DNA from: Opitutia bacterium Tous-C1TDCM
GTDB lineage: Bacteria; Verrucomicrobiota; Verrucomicrobiia; Opitutales; Opitutaceae
DNA length: 64,000 nt
Reading direction: 5' to 3'
Assembly (NCBI GenBank): GCA_002288455.1
Contig: NEUS01000002.1
Coordinates: forward strand, 16,797-80,796
Part shown: positions 51,131 to 60,856 of the stretch, one piece after another
Layout of the letters: the number at the start of each line of letters is the position of its first letter
How positions within the stretch are numbered: the first letter of the stretch is position 1
Notes under the pieces: generated by a model
Databases searched by the model: none
What the model saw: the letters and a program-made list of their open reading frames with translations, nothing else
What the model was told of the DNA's origin: nothing
Translations under genes and position numbers: made by a program

Positions 51131-51228
51131 TCGACCGTGAAAACCCCGGCACGCACTGTCAATCCGCGCCGCTCGGAGCTCGCGTTGGCGCCGCGTATCC
51201 GCCTGTTTGACGGCCACCCCGCCCCGCC

Positions 51229-52698
51229 ATGATCCGATCCCCGCTCCTTCGTTTCGCCGCGTTGCTCATCCTGTCCGCCGCCTGCGCCGCCGGCCGTCCG
51301 CCCAATATCGTTTTCTTCCTCGCCGACGACCTCGGCCAGCGCGATCTCGGCGCCTACGGCAGCACGTTTCACGAAACGCCGAACCTCGACCGGCTCGCGC
51401 GGCAGGGTGCGAAGTTCACCGACGCCTACGCCGCCTGCCCCGTCTGTTCGCCGACCCGCGCCAGCATTCTCACCGGCCAATGGCCGCAGCGCACCGGCAT
51501 CACCGACTACATCGGCGCCCCGGCCACTCCGGCCGCCTGGAAACGGAACACCCCGCTCCTGCCCGCGCCTTACACCGACCGCCTCGCGCTCGATGCGCCG
51601 ACGCTCGCGAAATCGCTCAAGGCCGCCGGCTACGCCACCTACTTCGCGGGCAAATGGCACCTCGGGCCGGAAGGATTCTGGCCGGAAAACCAAGGCTTCG
51701 ACATCAATCAAGGCGGGATCGACCGCGGCGGACCTTACGGCGGAAAGAAATACTTTTCCCCCTATGGCAATCCGCGGCTCACCGACGGCCCCGAGGGCGA
51801 ACATCTGCCCGACCGTCTCGCTTCCGAAACAGCGGCGTTTATCCGGAAGAACAAAGACCGCCCGTTCTTCGCCTATTTCCCGTTCTACTCCGTCCACACC
51901 CCGCTCATGGCCCGCGAGGATCTGCGCAAAAAGTACGAGGCGAAACGCGAACGCCTCGGCCTCAGCGCCGCCTGGGGCCGCGAAGGCGAACGCGATGTCC
52001 GTCTCGTGCAGGAACACGCCGTGTACGCCGGCATGGTCGAAGCGATGGACCTCGCCGTCGGCAAGGTGCTTGCCGCGCTCGACGCAGCCGGCTTGGCGGA
52101 CAACACGATCGTCATTTTCACCAGCGACAACGGCGGTCTTTCCACCAGCGAAGGCTGGCCGACCTCGAATTTGCCCTTCCGCGCCGGCAAGGGCTGGATG
52201 TACGAAGGCGGCATCCGCGAGCCGTTGATCGTGCGCTGGCCCGGCGTTGCCGCGGCCGGTTCCGAAATCTCCGTGCCGGTGAGCAGTCCCGATTTCTTCC
52301 CGACGTTGCTGGCGGCCGCCGGGGCGAAGCCCGCGCGCGGCCAAGTGCTCGACGGCGTCGACCTCACGCCGATCCTGAAAAACGGCGCCGCTCCCGATCG
52401 CGCGCTTTTCTGGCACTATCCGCACTACGGCAACCAAGGCGGCGCTCCCGCCGCCGCCATCCGGCGCGGTCCGTGGAAACTCATCCACTGGTTCGAGGGC
52501 GACCGGATCGAACTCTTCGACGTCGTCCGCGATCCCGGCGAAACCCGCGATCTCGCCGCCGCCGAAGCCACCCGCGTCGCCGGTCTGCGCGCCGAATTGC
52601 AAACTTGGCTGCGCGACGTCGGGGCCAAATTCCCGATTCCCAATCCCGCCTACGCCCCCGCCAAACCCAGCGGCCGCGCCGCGCCCCGCCCCCGCTGA
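51229..52698 (+). CDS. Secreted sulfatase
   Basis: A 489-residue type I sulfatase that removes sulfate esters, probably from polysaccharides. A signal peptide occupies about 1-23. Metal ligands are in NIVFFLADDLGQRDLG; the formylglycine site is CSPTRASILTG (about 75-85, consensus C-x-P-x-R); YFAGKWHLG and FFAYFPFYSVHTPL supply further active-site residues, and IFTSDNGG the last metal Asp/Asn pair. Maturation requires a formylglycine-generating enzyme not seen here. It is alone on its strand, divergent from the Gfo/Idh operon, and precedes trpE by about 100 bases. Confidence 0.93.
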   Translation: MIRSPLLRFAALLILSAACAAGRPPNIVFFLADDLGQRDLGAYGSTFHETPNLDRLARQGAKFTDAYAACPVCSPTRASILTGQWPQRTGITDYIGAPATPAAWKRNTPLLPAPYTDRLALDAPTLAKSLKAAGYATYFAGKWHLGPEGFWPENQGFDINQGGIDRGGPYGGKKYFSPYGNPRLTDGPEGEHLPDRLASETAAFIRKNKDRPFFAYFPFYSVHTPLMAREDLRKKYEAKRERLGLSAAWGREGERDVRLVQEHAVYAGMVEAMDLAVGKVLAALDAAGLADNTIVIFTSDNGGLSTSEGWPTSNLPFRAGKGWMYEGGIREPLIVRWPGVAAAGSEISVPVSSPDFFPTLLAAAGAKPARGQVLDGVDLTPILKNGAAPDRALFWHYPHYGNQGGAPAAAIRRGPWKLIHWFEGDRIELFDVVRDPGETRDLAAAEATRVAGLRAELQTWLRDVGAKFPIPNPAYAPAKPSGRAAPRPR

Positions 52699-52794
52699 GT
52701 TCGGCCTCGCAGCGGACGTTTTCCGCACCCCGTACAGTTGCAGTCATTGGCCTTGCGGCACCTCCGGCCGCATCGCATTAAACCGGGCTCGCCG

Positions 52795-54276
<1,482 letters not shown>

Positions 54277-54507
54277 GCTTCGCCCGCCGGAGCAATCCCG
54301 GCGGCCATCGGTCGGCGGACGGTGCGGCCGGCAGCGTGACGACTTGTCCGCCGCCGGGCGCAACGGTGGGACAAATTGGACAGGATTCGGCCAGGCCGAA
54401 TGCATCTCTCCCTCGGAGACGCGCGTATCTGCATGTGGAACAGTTCCCGCTCAGCTCGGGAACAAGTGCGTCACTCCCTTCTCTAACGCGAAACGAGAAC
54501 CCATCAC
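54277..54507 (+). other. Spacer between trpE and the sigma factor gene
   Basis: 231 bases without a gene. A loose inverted repeat near the trpE stop (CCGCCGGAG...CCCGGCGG) lacks a T run. The sigma gene promoter was not identified. Confidence 0.4.
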
Positions 54508-55584
54508 ATGCCTGCCAAATCAAAGTCGCTCCGCCCCTCCCGCAACGCCGACGATAGCGCAGCTCCCGTCGCCGCCCCGCTTAATTCCGCCCCGCTCGAC
54601 ACTCCTCCGTCGTTTCTTGAGAAGTCGGAAACCCCTGCCGCGGAGCCGATTGCGCACGGCGAGCGGAGCAACCTCCAACTCTACCTCCAGGAGATCGGCA
54701 AGACCGCGCTCCTGACCATCGAGGAAGAAATCACTCTCGCCCGTCGCATCCGCCGGGGCGACAAGGCGGCGCGCGACCACATGATCCAAGCCAACCTTCG
54801 GCTCGTGGTAAAAATCGCGATGGATTATAAAGACTTCGGTTTGCCGCTCCTCGACCTCATCAGCGAAGGCAATATCGGCCTCATTAAAGCGGTCGAACGT
54901 TTCGATCCCCGCAAGGGCGGCAAGCTCTCCACCTACGCCGCCTGGTGGATCAAACAGTCGATCAAGCGTGCGCTCGCGAACCAGAGCAAAACCATCCGCC
55001 TGCCCGTCCATCTCGTGGACAAGATCTCGAAGATGCGGCGCACCGCGATGCAGCTCACCGAACAACTCGGCCGCGAGCCGACGGATGAGGAATTGGCGAT
55101 CGAGCTCCAGATTCCGACTTCCAAGGTCGCGCATCTGAAATCGGTCAGCGTGCGGCCCGCGTCGCTCGACGCTCCCGTCGGCGAAGACGGCGACTCCTCC
55201 ACCTTCGGGGAAATCGTCGGCGACGAAAACGCCGTCAGTCCCTACGAGGGCCTGCGCGAGAAGAACCTCAACAGCGACCTCAGCGCGATGGTCAACTCCC
55301 TCGACAAGCGGGAAGCCGAAATCATCAAGCTGCGCTTCGGGCTCGAGGGCCGCGACGAACTCACGCTCGAGGAAGTCGGCCGCCGCTTCAACGTCACCCG
55401 CGAACGCATCCGTCAGCTCGAATATCTCGCGCTCTCCAAGATGCGGAAGGCGATGGCGGCGAACGAATCCGTCCGCACCCTCGAGGAGATCGAAGACGAG
55501 AAACGCGCCCGCGAACGCATGGCCGTCATCCGCGAATTCGTGGAGAGCAAATCCCGCAAGCCCGCGCTCGCCGGCAGCAACTGA
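54508..55584 (+). CDS. RNA polymerase sigma factor, sigma-70 primary-like
   Basis: A 358-residue sigma factor of the RpoD/RpoS group. Region 1.2 is NLQLYLQEIGKTALLT (about 52-67), region 2 covers IQANLRLVVKIAMDYKDFGL, LISEGNIGLIKAVERFDP and KLSTYAAWWIKQSIKRALANQ, region 3 REPTDEELAIELQI, and region 4 LTLEEVGRRFNVTRERIRQLE with the -35-recognition helix. It lacks the long N-terminal region 1.1 and non-conserved insert of Escherichia RpoD, and has a 50-residue Ala/Pro-rich N-terminal tail. It could be the housekeeping factor of this phylum or a group 2 paralogue. Confidence 0.92.
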   Translation: MPAKSKSLRPSRNADDSAAPVAAPLNSAPLDTPPSFLEKSETPAAEPIAHGERSNLQLYLQEIGKTALLTIEEEITLARRIRRGDKAARDHMIQANLRLVVKIAMDYKDFGLPLLDLISEGNIGLIKAVERFDPRKGGKLSTYAAWWIKQSIKRALANQSKTIRLPVHLVDKISKMRRTAMQLTEQLGREPTDEELAIELQIPTSKVAHLKSVSVRPASLDAPVGEDGDSSTFGEIVGDENAVSPYEGLREKNLNSDLSAMVNSLDKREAEIIKLRFGLEGRDELTLEEVGRRFNVTRERIRQLEYLALSKMRKAMAANESVRTLEEIEDEKRARERMAVIREFVESKSRKPALAGSN

Positions 55585-55609
55585 TCCCCGCCTCCCCTCC
55601 GCTATCCAC

Positions 55610-55641
55610 AAGGCCGACCCCTACGGGTCGGCCTTTTTATT
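55610..55641 (+). terminator. Intrinsic terminator of the sigma factor gene
   Basis: Perfect 11-base arms AAGGCCGACCC / GGGTCGGCCTT with loop CTAC are followed by TTTATTT. It lies 25 bases after the stop codon. Confidence 0.95.
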
Positions 55642-55665
55642 TCCCGACTTCGGTCGCGGCCGCGC

Positions 55666-56748
55666 TCACTTACGCCGCAGCACGCGGATCCGGTGCGCCT
55701 CGCTGTCGCCGATAAACACGGAGCCGTCGGCATCGACATACACGCCGTGCAGCCGCGCCATCGCGCACTGCAGCGGATCGCCGTCCGGGCCGTTGCCCTT
55801 GGCGCCGGTTCCGGCGATCAACTCGAGCATGCCGGTTTGCGCCGCGATCATCCGCACCGAATGGCTTTCCGTATCCGCGAGCCAGACGTTGCCGGCTTGG
55901 TCAATCGCGATGCCCTTGGGTCCGCTGAGCGTCGCGGCTTTCGCCGGGCCGCCGTTGCCGGTGAAGCCCTTCGCGCCGGTCCCGGCGACGTGATGGATTT
56001 TTCCGGATTTCAGATCGAAGCGGAAGACCTGGTTGCCCTCGCGCGTCGCGAGCCAGAGATCGCCCTTGGCGTCGAAATCCAACGAACGCGGACCGCGCAA
56101 CGGCGTGCCCGCGATGGGCGAGCCGTCGGGGGTCGGTCCCGGTTTGCCGGTGCCGGCAAAGGTCGAGATCACGCCGGTGGCCGGATCGATACGGCGGACG
56201 ACGTGGTTGCCGATGTCGCAAATATAAAGCGAGCCGTCCGGCCCGAATTGGATGCTGTGAGGCTGGTTCAACTGCGCCGCGGCCGCCGGACCGCCGTCCC
56301 CGGCGTACCCCTTCTGCCCGTTGCCGGCGATCGTCGAGATCACGCCGGTTCGCGCATCGATCCGGCGGATCGCGTGATTCAACATATCCGCGATGTACAA
56401 ATGGCCGTTCCGGTCGAAGCGGATCTCGTGCGGTTTGTTGAAGGTCGCCGCCTTGGCCGGACCGCCGTCGCCGGCATAGCCGATCGCGCCGGTGCCGGCC
56501 ACCGTCGACATCGTGCCGTCGGGCGCGACGCGGCGGATCCGTTGCCCGGTGTATTCGCAAAACCAGATCGCGCCGTCCGGGCCGCGGATCACGCCGAAGG
56601 GATCGTTGATCTGCGCGGCCGTGGCGGGCCCGCCGTCGCCGCTGTGTCCCTGCACCCCGGTGCCGGCAAAGGTGGAAATTTTCCACTCGGCGAGAGCCAG
56701 CGTGGGCAGCAGCGACAGCATGACGAAGGGGCGAAGGGGAAAGCGCAT
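55666..56748 (-). CDS. Secreted NHL-repeat (beta-propeller) protein
   Basis: A 360-residue exported protein: signal peptide about 1-22 (FVMLSLLPTLALA), then about six NHL-type blades with the recurring pattern VAGTGxxGYAGDGGPAxAA followed by GNHVVRRIDPATG-like turns. Such propellers bind ligands or proteins, and in this phylum are frequent in extracellular proteins. The start at 56748 is chosen for the signal peptide; the track start at 56790 adds 14 residues. It lies 55 bases downstream of the pilC-like gene on the same strand, but there is no evidence for a pilus role. Confidence 0.85.
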   Translation of the reverse strand: MRFPLRPFVMLSLLPTLALAEWKISTFAGTGVQGHSGDGGPATAAQINDPFGVIRGPDGAIWFCEYTGQRIRRVAPDGTMSTVAGTGAIGYAGDGGPAKAATFNKPHEIRFDRNGHLYIADMLNHAIRRIDARTGVISTIAGNGQKGYAGDGGPAAAAQLNQPHSIQFGPDGSLYICDIGNHVVRRIDPATGVISTFAGTGKPGPTPDGSPIAGTPLRGPRSLDFDAKGDLWLATREGNQVFRFDLKSGKIHHVAGTGAKGFTGNGGPAKAATLSGPKGIAIDQAGNVWLADTESHSVRMIAAQTGMLELIAGTGAKGNGPDGDPLQCAMARLHGVYVDADGSVFIGDSEAHRIRVLRRK

Positions 56749-56803
56749 GCCGATCCGATTGCCCCAAGGTCCGGCCGGCGTCGAACGCAAATCCGGCCCC
56801 GCC

Positions 56804-57985
56804 TCAGGTGAGGTTTTCGATGATGCTGACGAGCGGCAGGAAGAGCGCGATGACGATGGTGCCGACCATGACCGCCATGAACACGATCATGATCGGTTCG
56901 ATGACGGAGGTCAGACCGGCGACGGCGTTGTCGACTTCCTCGTCGTAGGTGTCGGCGATGCGGGCGAGCATGTCCGGCAGCGCGCCGGTTTCCTCGCCGA
57001 CCTCGATCATACTCGTGACCATGCCGGGGAAAATGTGCGTCGATTCGAGGGGCTTGGCCACGCTGTCGCCCTCTTTGACGCGGTCGTGCACGATGTTGAT
57101 CGCATTCGCGATGTGGACGTTGCCGCTGGTGTCGCGCGTGATGGTGAGAGCCTGCAAAATCGGCACGCCGCTCGCGAGCAAGGTGCCGAAAGTGCGGGTG
57201 AAGCGGGCGATCGCCGCCTTCAGGAAAAGGTCGCCCATGACGGGGCTGTGGATCAGCAGCCAGTCGATGATCTTCCGGCCGAACGCCGTCCGGGCGAAGA
57301 CCTTGAAGCCGAACCAAGCCGCGATCGTGCCGCCGATCGCGAGCAGGTAGTGCGCCTTCATGAAGTTCGAAACCGTGAGCAGCGCCTGGGTGAGCACCGG
57401 CAGCGCCTGGCCCTTCAGCAAACCGGAGAAGATGTCCTCGAACTTCGGCACCACGACGACCATGAGGATCGAGACGATGATCACCGCGACCATCACGATG
57501 ATGACCGGATAGATCATCGCGGCCTTCACCTTGCCGGCGATTTTCTGCGCCTTCTCCATGAAGAGGGAAAGCCGGTCGAGCACGGTATCGAGCACGCCGC
57601 CGGCCTCGCCCGCCTTGACCATGTTGATATAAAGCCGGTCGAAGACCTGCGGATTGGCCGCGAGACCGTCGGAGAAATTGCCGCCGGAGCGGATGGTATC
57701 GGCGATGCTTTCCACGACCTCGCGGAAGGCCGGGCGTTTTTCCTGGCGCGCGAGCACCTCGAGGCTGCGCAAAATCGGCATGCCGGCTTTCACCAAGGTC
57801 GCGAGCTGGCGCGTGAAGACCGCGAGACCCTTGGTGTTGATCGGGCGGCGGAAGGTGCGGCGGCGTTTCTTGGCCGCCGGCCCGCCGGTCGGAAACGTGA
57901 GGGAGTTGGGCTTGCCGGCCGCCTTGGCGGCGAAGGTGGCCGGAGCCGGCGCTGCAGGGGCGGACTTGACCGCGAGTTTGGCCAT
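56804..57985 (-). CDS. pilC: Type IV pilus / type II secretion inner-membrane platform protein PilC/GspF
   Basis: Polytopic inner-membrane protein that connects the assembly ATPase to the pilus or pseudopilus. The 393-residue protein begins with an Ala/Pro-rich tail (about 1-50), then two homologous GspF domains: FTRQLATLVKAGMPILRSLEVL (about 57-78) and FTRTFGTLLASGVPILQALTIT (about 260-281). Hydrophobic spans are AAMIYPVIIVMVAVIIVSILMVVVV, the segment around LLAIGGTIAAWF and the C-terminal PIMIVFMAVMVGTIVIALFLPL. The ATG at 57985 is five bases after the upstream ATPase gene; the track ORF from 58315 is wrong. It closes a rho-ATPase-PilT-ATPase-PilC run. Confidence 0.93.
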   Translation of the reverse strand: MAKLAVKSAPAAPAPATFAAKAAGKPNSLTFPTGGPAAKKRRRTFRRPINTKGLAVFTRQLATLVKAGMPILRSLEVLARQEKRPAFREVVESIADTIRSGGNFSDGLAANPQVFDRLYINMVKAGEAGGVLDTVLDRLSLFMEKAQKIAGKVKAAMIYPVIIVMVAVIIVSILMVVVVPKFEDIFSGLLKGQALPVLTQALLTVSNFMKAHYLLAIGGTIAAWFGFKVFARTAFGRKIIDWLLIHSPVMGDLFLKAAIARFTRTFGTLLASGVPILQALTITRDTSGNVHIANAINIVHDRVKEGDSVAKPLESTHIFPGMVTSMIEVGEETGALPDMLARIADTYDEEVDNAVAGLTSVIEPIMIVFMAVMVGTIVIALFLPLVSIIENLT

Positions 57986-57990
57986 GGGCG

Positions 57991-59697
57991 TCAGGTGTAC
58001 TTGATCACTTCCTCGATCGAGGTGTTGCCGTCGAAGATCGCGCGCATGCCGTCGTCGCGCAATGTGCGCATGCCCTGCTCGATCGCCTTTTGCCGGATCA
58101 CCAAGGTCGGAGCGCGCTGCGTGACGAGATCGCGCACCGCCTCGGAAAGCCGCAGCCATTCGTAGATGCCAAGGCGACCCTTGTAGCCGGACTGGCTGCA
58201 CGTCGGGCAGCCCTTGCCAAAGAAGAATTGGCGGTTGCCGACATTCTCGCGGGAGATGCCGACTTGCGAAAGGAGCTCGGCCGGCGGCAGGTAGGACGTC
58301 TTGCACTGCACGCACACGCGGCGCACGAGCCGTTGCGCGAGGACGGCCTCGACCGACGAGGCGATGAGGAAGGGCTCCACGCCCATGTCGACGAGGCGGG
58401 TGACGGCGCCGGCGGAATCGTTGGTGTGCAGCGTCGACAGCACGAGATGGCCGGTGAGCGAGGCCTGGATGGCGATCTGCGCGGTCTCGAGGTCGCGGAT
58501 TTCGCCGACCATAATGACGTCCGGGTCCTGACGGAGAAACGAACGCAGCGCCGAGGCGAACGTGAGGCCGACCAACGGGTTTACCGGGACCTGCATGATG
58601 CCTTCGATCTCGTACTCCACCGGGTCTTCGGCGGTCAGCAGTTTGAGGTCGATGGTGTTGATGACGCGCAGGCCGCTGTAGAGGGTCGTCGTCTTGCCGG
58701 AGCCGGTGGGGCCGGTGACGATGAAGATGCCGTTCGGCCGTTTGAGCACGTCCTGCATGCCGGTGAACACATCCTCCGGCATGCCGAGCTGGGTCATGTC
58801 GAGACGGACGGCGGATTGGTCGAGCACGCGGAGCACGACGCTCTCGCCGAACTGGGTCGGCAGCGTCGACACGCGCAGGTCGACCTGCCGGCCGCCGATG
58901 GTGATCTTGATGCGGCCGTCCTGCGGGATGCGGCGCTCGGCGATGTTGAGGCTGGCGAGGACTTTGACGCGGGAGATGATCGGCAGCGCGAGTTGCTTGG
59001 GCGGCGGCGCCATCTCGTAGAGCGCGCCGTCGATGCGGTACCGGATCTTGAATTCGTGTTCGAAGGGCTCGAAGTGGATGTCGCTCGCCTTGTCGCGGAT
59101 GGCCTGGCCGACGACCAAGTTGACGAACTTGATGATCGGCGTCTGCTCGGCCATCGACTCGATGTCGCGCTCCGAAAGCTCGCGGCCGGGGGCGTTGGCG
59201 GCGCCGGTATCGATTTTCCCGGTACTGATTTCCTGCAGCAGGTCGTCGATGCTTTCCTCGTCCTCGCCGTAGTGCTGCTTGATCTGGACCTCGACCTTGT
59301 CGGGATCGGCGAAATAAAGCCGCAGGTTCCGGTCCAAGGCGAAGGTCAGGTCGTCGACCGCCTGCGTGTTAAACGGGTCGGTGACGAGCAGGTCGATGTT
59401 CTGGTCGTCGGCCTGGAGCGGCATGACGCCGTAGTCGCGGGCGAGCTTGCCGTTGACGGCCGCGATGGCTTCGCCGGCGAACTGCACGGGCAATTCCGCG
59501 AGGTAGTCGTAGCCGAGATGGTCGGCGATGCGCCGGAGCAAATCCTCTTTTTCAATGATCCCGAGGTCGACGACGAGGTCGGCGAGGGATTTTCCCGTCG
59601 CCTTGTGCTCCTCGTTGAGTTCGTCGAGTTGGGCGATCGCGACGATGCGGTGCTCCTTCAGGAACTCGTAGATGGCCGAGCTGTGGCTGGCGAACAT
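57991..59697 (-). CDS. GspE/PilB-type assembly ATPase (second copy)
   Basis: A 568-residue hexameric ATPase that powers pilus extension or type II secretion. An N-terminal MshEN-type domain (about 1-150) precedes the motor domain: PIIKFVNLVVGQAIRDKASDIHFEP, Walker [20 protein letters not shown], the Asp box LTAEDPVEYE, Walker B DPDVIMVGEIRDLETAQIAI, the His box LVLSTLHTNDSAGA, and the zinc-binding cysteines CVQC and CPTC. It directly precedes pilC. A second complete paralogue lies two genes upstream, with pilT between them. Confidence 0.93.
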   Translation of the reverse strand: MFASHSSAIYEFLKEHRIVAIAQLDELNEEHKATGKSLADLVVDLGIIEKEDLLRRIADHLGYDYLAELPVQFAGEAIAAVNGKLARDYGVMPLQADDQNIDLLVTDPFNTQAVDDLTFALDRNLRLYFADPDKVEVQIKQHYGEDEESIDDLLQEISTGKIDTGAANAPGRELSERDIESMAEQTPIIKFVNLVVGQAIRDKASDIHFEPFEHEFKIRYRIDGALYEMAPPPKQLALPIISRVKVLASLNIAERRIPQDGRIKITIGGRQVDLRVSTLPTQFGESVVLRVLDQSAVRLDMTQLGMPEDVFTGMQDVLKRPNGIFIVTGPTGSGKTTTLYSGLRVINTIDLKLLTAEDPVEYEIEGIMQVPVNPLVGLTFASALRSFLRQDPDVIMVGEIRDLETAQIAIQASLTGHLVLSTLHTNDSAGAVTRLVDMGVEPFLIASSVEAVLAQRLVRRVCVQCKTSYLPPAELLSQVGISRENVGNRQFFFGKGCPTCSQSGYKGRLGIYEWLRLSEAVRDLVTQRAPTLVIRQKAIEQGMRTLRDDGMRAIFDGNTSIEEVIKYT

Positions 59698-59737
59698 GGG
59701 CGGGGTGGAAAAACGGAGGAACGCGGCGCGGGACGGA

Positions 59738-60820
59738 TCAGACTTCGCGGAGCTTCATGCCCATCTGGAGGAATTTTTCCCGCATCAAATTCGGGTCCTG
59801 CGCTTTCTCGAGCGCCTCGTCGGGCGAAACCAGTTCCCGGTTCACCAGACTGGTGAGATGGGTGTCCATCGTGATCATGCCGAGGTTGGCGCCGGTCTGG
59901 ATGTCGGAGGAAATGCGGAAGGTTTTGTTTTCGCGGATCAGGGAGCCGATCGAGGTCGTGTTGACCATGATTTCGTAGCCGGCGATGCGGCCGCCGCCGA
60001 TCTTCTTGCAGAGCACCTGGGAAATGACGGCGACGAGCGAGGACGCGAGCTGGGTGCGGATCATGTCCTTCATGTTGGCGGGAAACGCGTCGACGATGCG
60101 GTCGACGGTCTTGGCCGCGCTGTTGGTGTGCAGGGTGCCGAAGACCAAGTGGCCGGTTTCGGCGGCGCTGATCGCGGCCTCGATCGTCTCGAGGTCGCGC
60201 ATTTCGCCGACGAGAATGACATCGGGATCCTGGCGCAAGGCGCGGCGGATCGCCTCCGAGAAACTCGGCACATCGACGTGCACCTCGCGTTGCGTGACGA
60301 CGCAGCGCTTGTGGCCGTGGTAATACTCGATCGGGTCCTCGATCGTGATGATATGGCCGTCGCGGGTTTCGTTGATGTAGTTCACCATCGACGCGAGCGT
60401 GGTGGACTTGCCGGAACCGGTCGGGCCGGTGACGAGAATGAGGCCGCGGGGACGGTACAGCAGTTCGCGGATTTTGTCCGGCAGGCCGATATCGCGCAGG
60501 CCGAACATTTTGTAGGGAATCTGCCGGAGGACCAGGCCGTAGTTGGTCTTGGACTTGAGGACGGAAACGCGGAAGCGGGCTTTCTCGCCGAAGGCGAAAC
60601 CGAAGTCGGCGCCGCCGTTGAGCTTCACGTTGCTGACGTGCGAATCGGGGGTGATCGACAGCATCAGTTTCTCGGTATCGAGCGGCGTGAGGGCCGGGCC
60701 GTCGATCGGCGTCATGCTGCCGCTGAGACGGATCGTCGGCGGCTGGCCGACCTGGAGGTGAAGGTCCGAGGCGCCTTGGTCGACCATCAGGTCGAGCAGG
60801 TCGTTCATTTCGTAGCTCAT
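59738..60820 (-). CDS. pilT: Twitching motility / pilus retraction ATPase PilT
   Basis: Retraction ATPase that depolymerises type IV pili. The 360-residue protein starts [28 protein letters not shown], as in PilT, with Walker [18 protein letters not shown], Asp box [14 protein letters not shown], Walker [21 protein letters not shown], His box [20 protein letters not shown] and the C-terminal helices with [14 protein letters not shown]. It lacks the zinc-binding insert of PilB, which separates it from the two neighbours. It is transcribed between the two PilB-like genes. Confidence 0.95.
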   Translation of the reverse strand: MSYEMNDLLDLMVDQGASDLHLQVGQPPTIRLSGSMTPIDGPALTPLDTEKLMLSITPDSHVSNVKLNGGADFGFAFGEKARFRVSVLKSKTNYGLVLRQIPYKMFGLRDIGLPDKIRELLYRPRGLILVTGPTGSGKSTTLASMVNYINETRDGHIITIEDPIEYYHGHKRCVVTQREVHVDVPSFSEAIRRALRQDPDVILVGEMRDLETIEAAISAAETGHLVFGTLHTNSAAKTVDRIVDAFPANMKDMIRTQLASSLVAVISQVLCKKIGGGRIAGYEIMVNTTSIGSLIRENKTFRISSDIQTGANLGMITMDTHLTSLVNRELVSPDEALEKAQDPNLMREKFLQMGMKLREV

Positions 60821-60856
60821 GGGTGCGGGGCGCGGAGGTTGGGGCGGGAACGCGGG

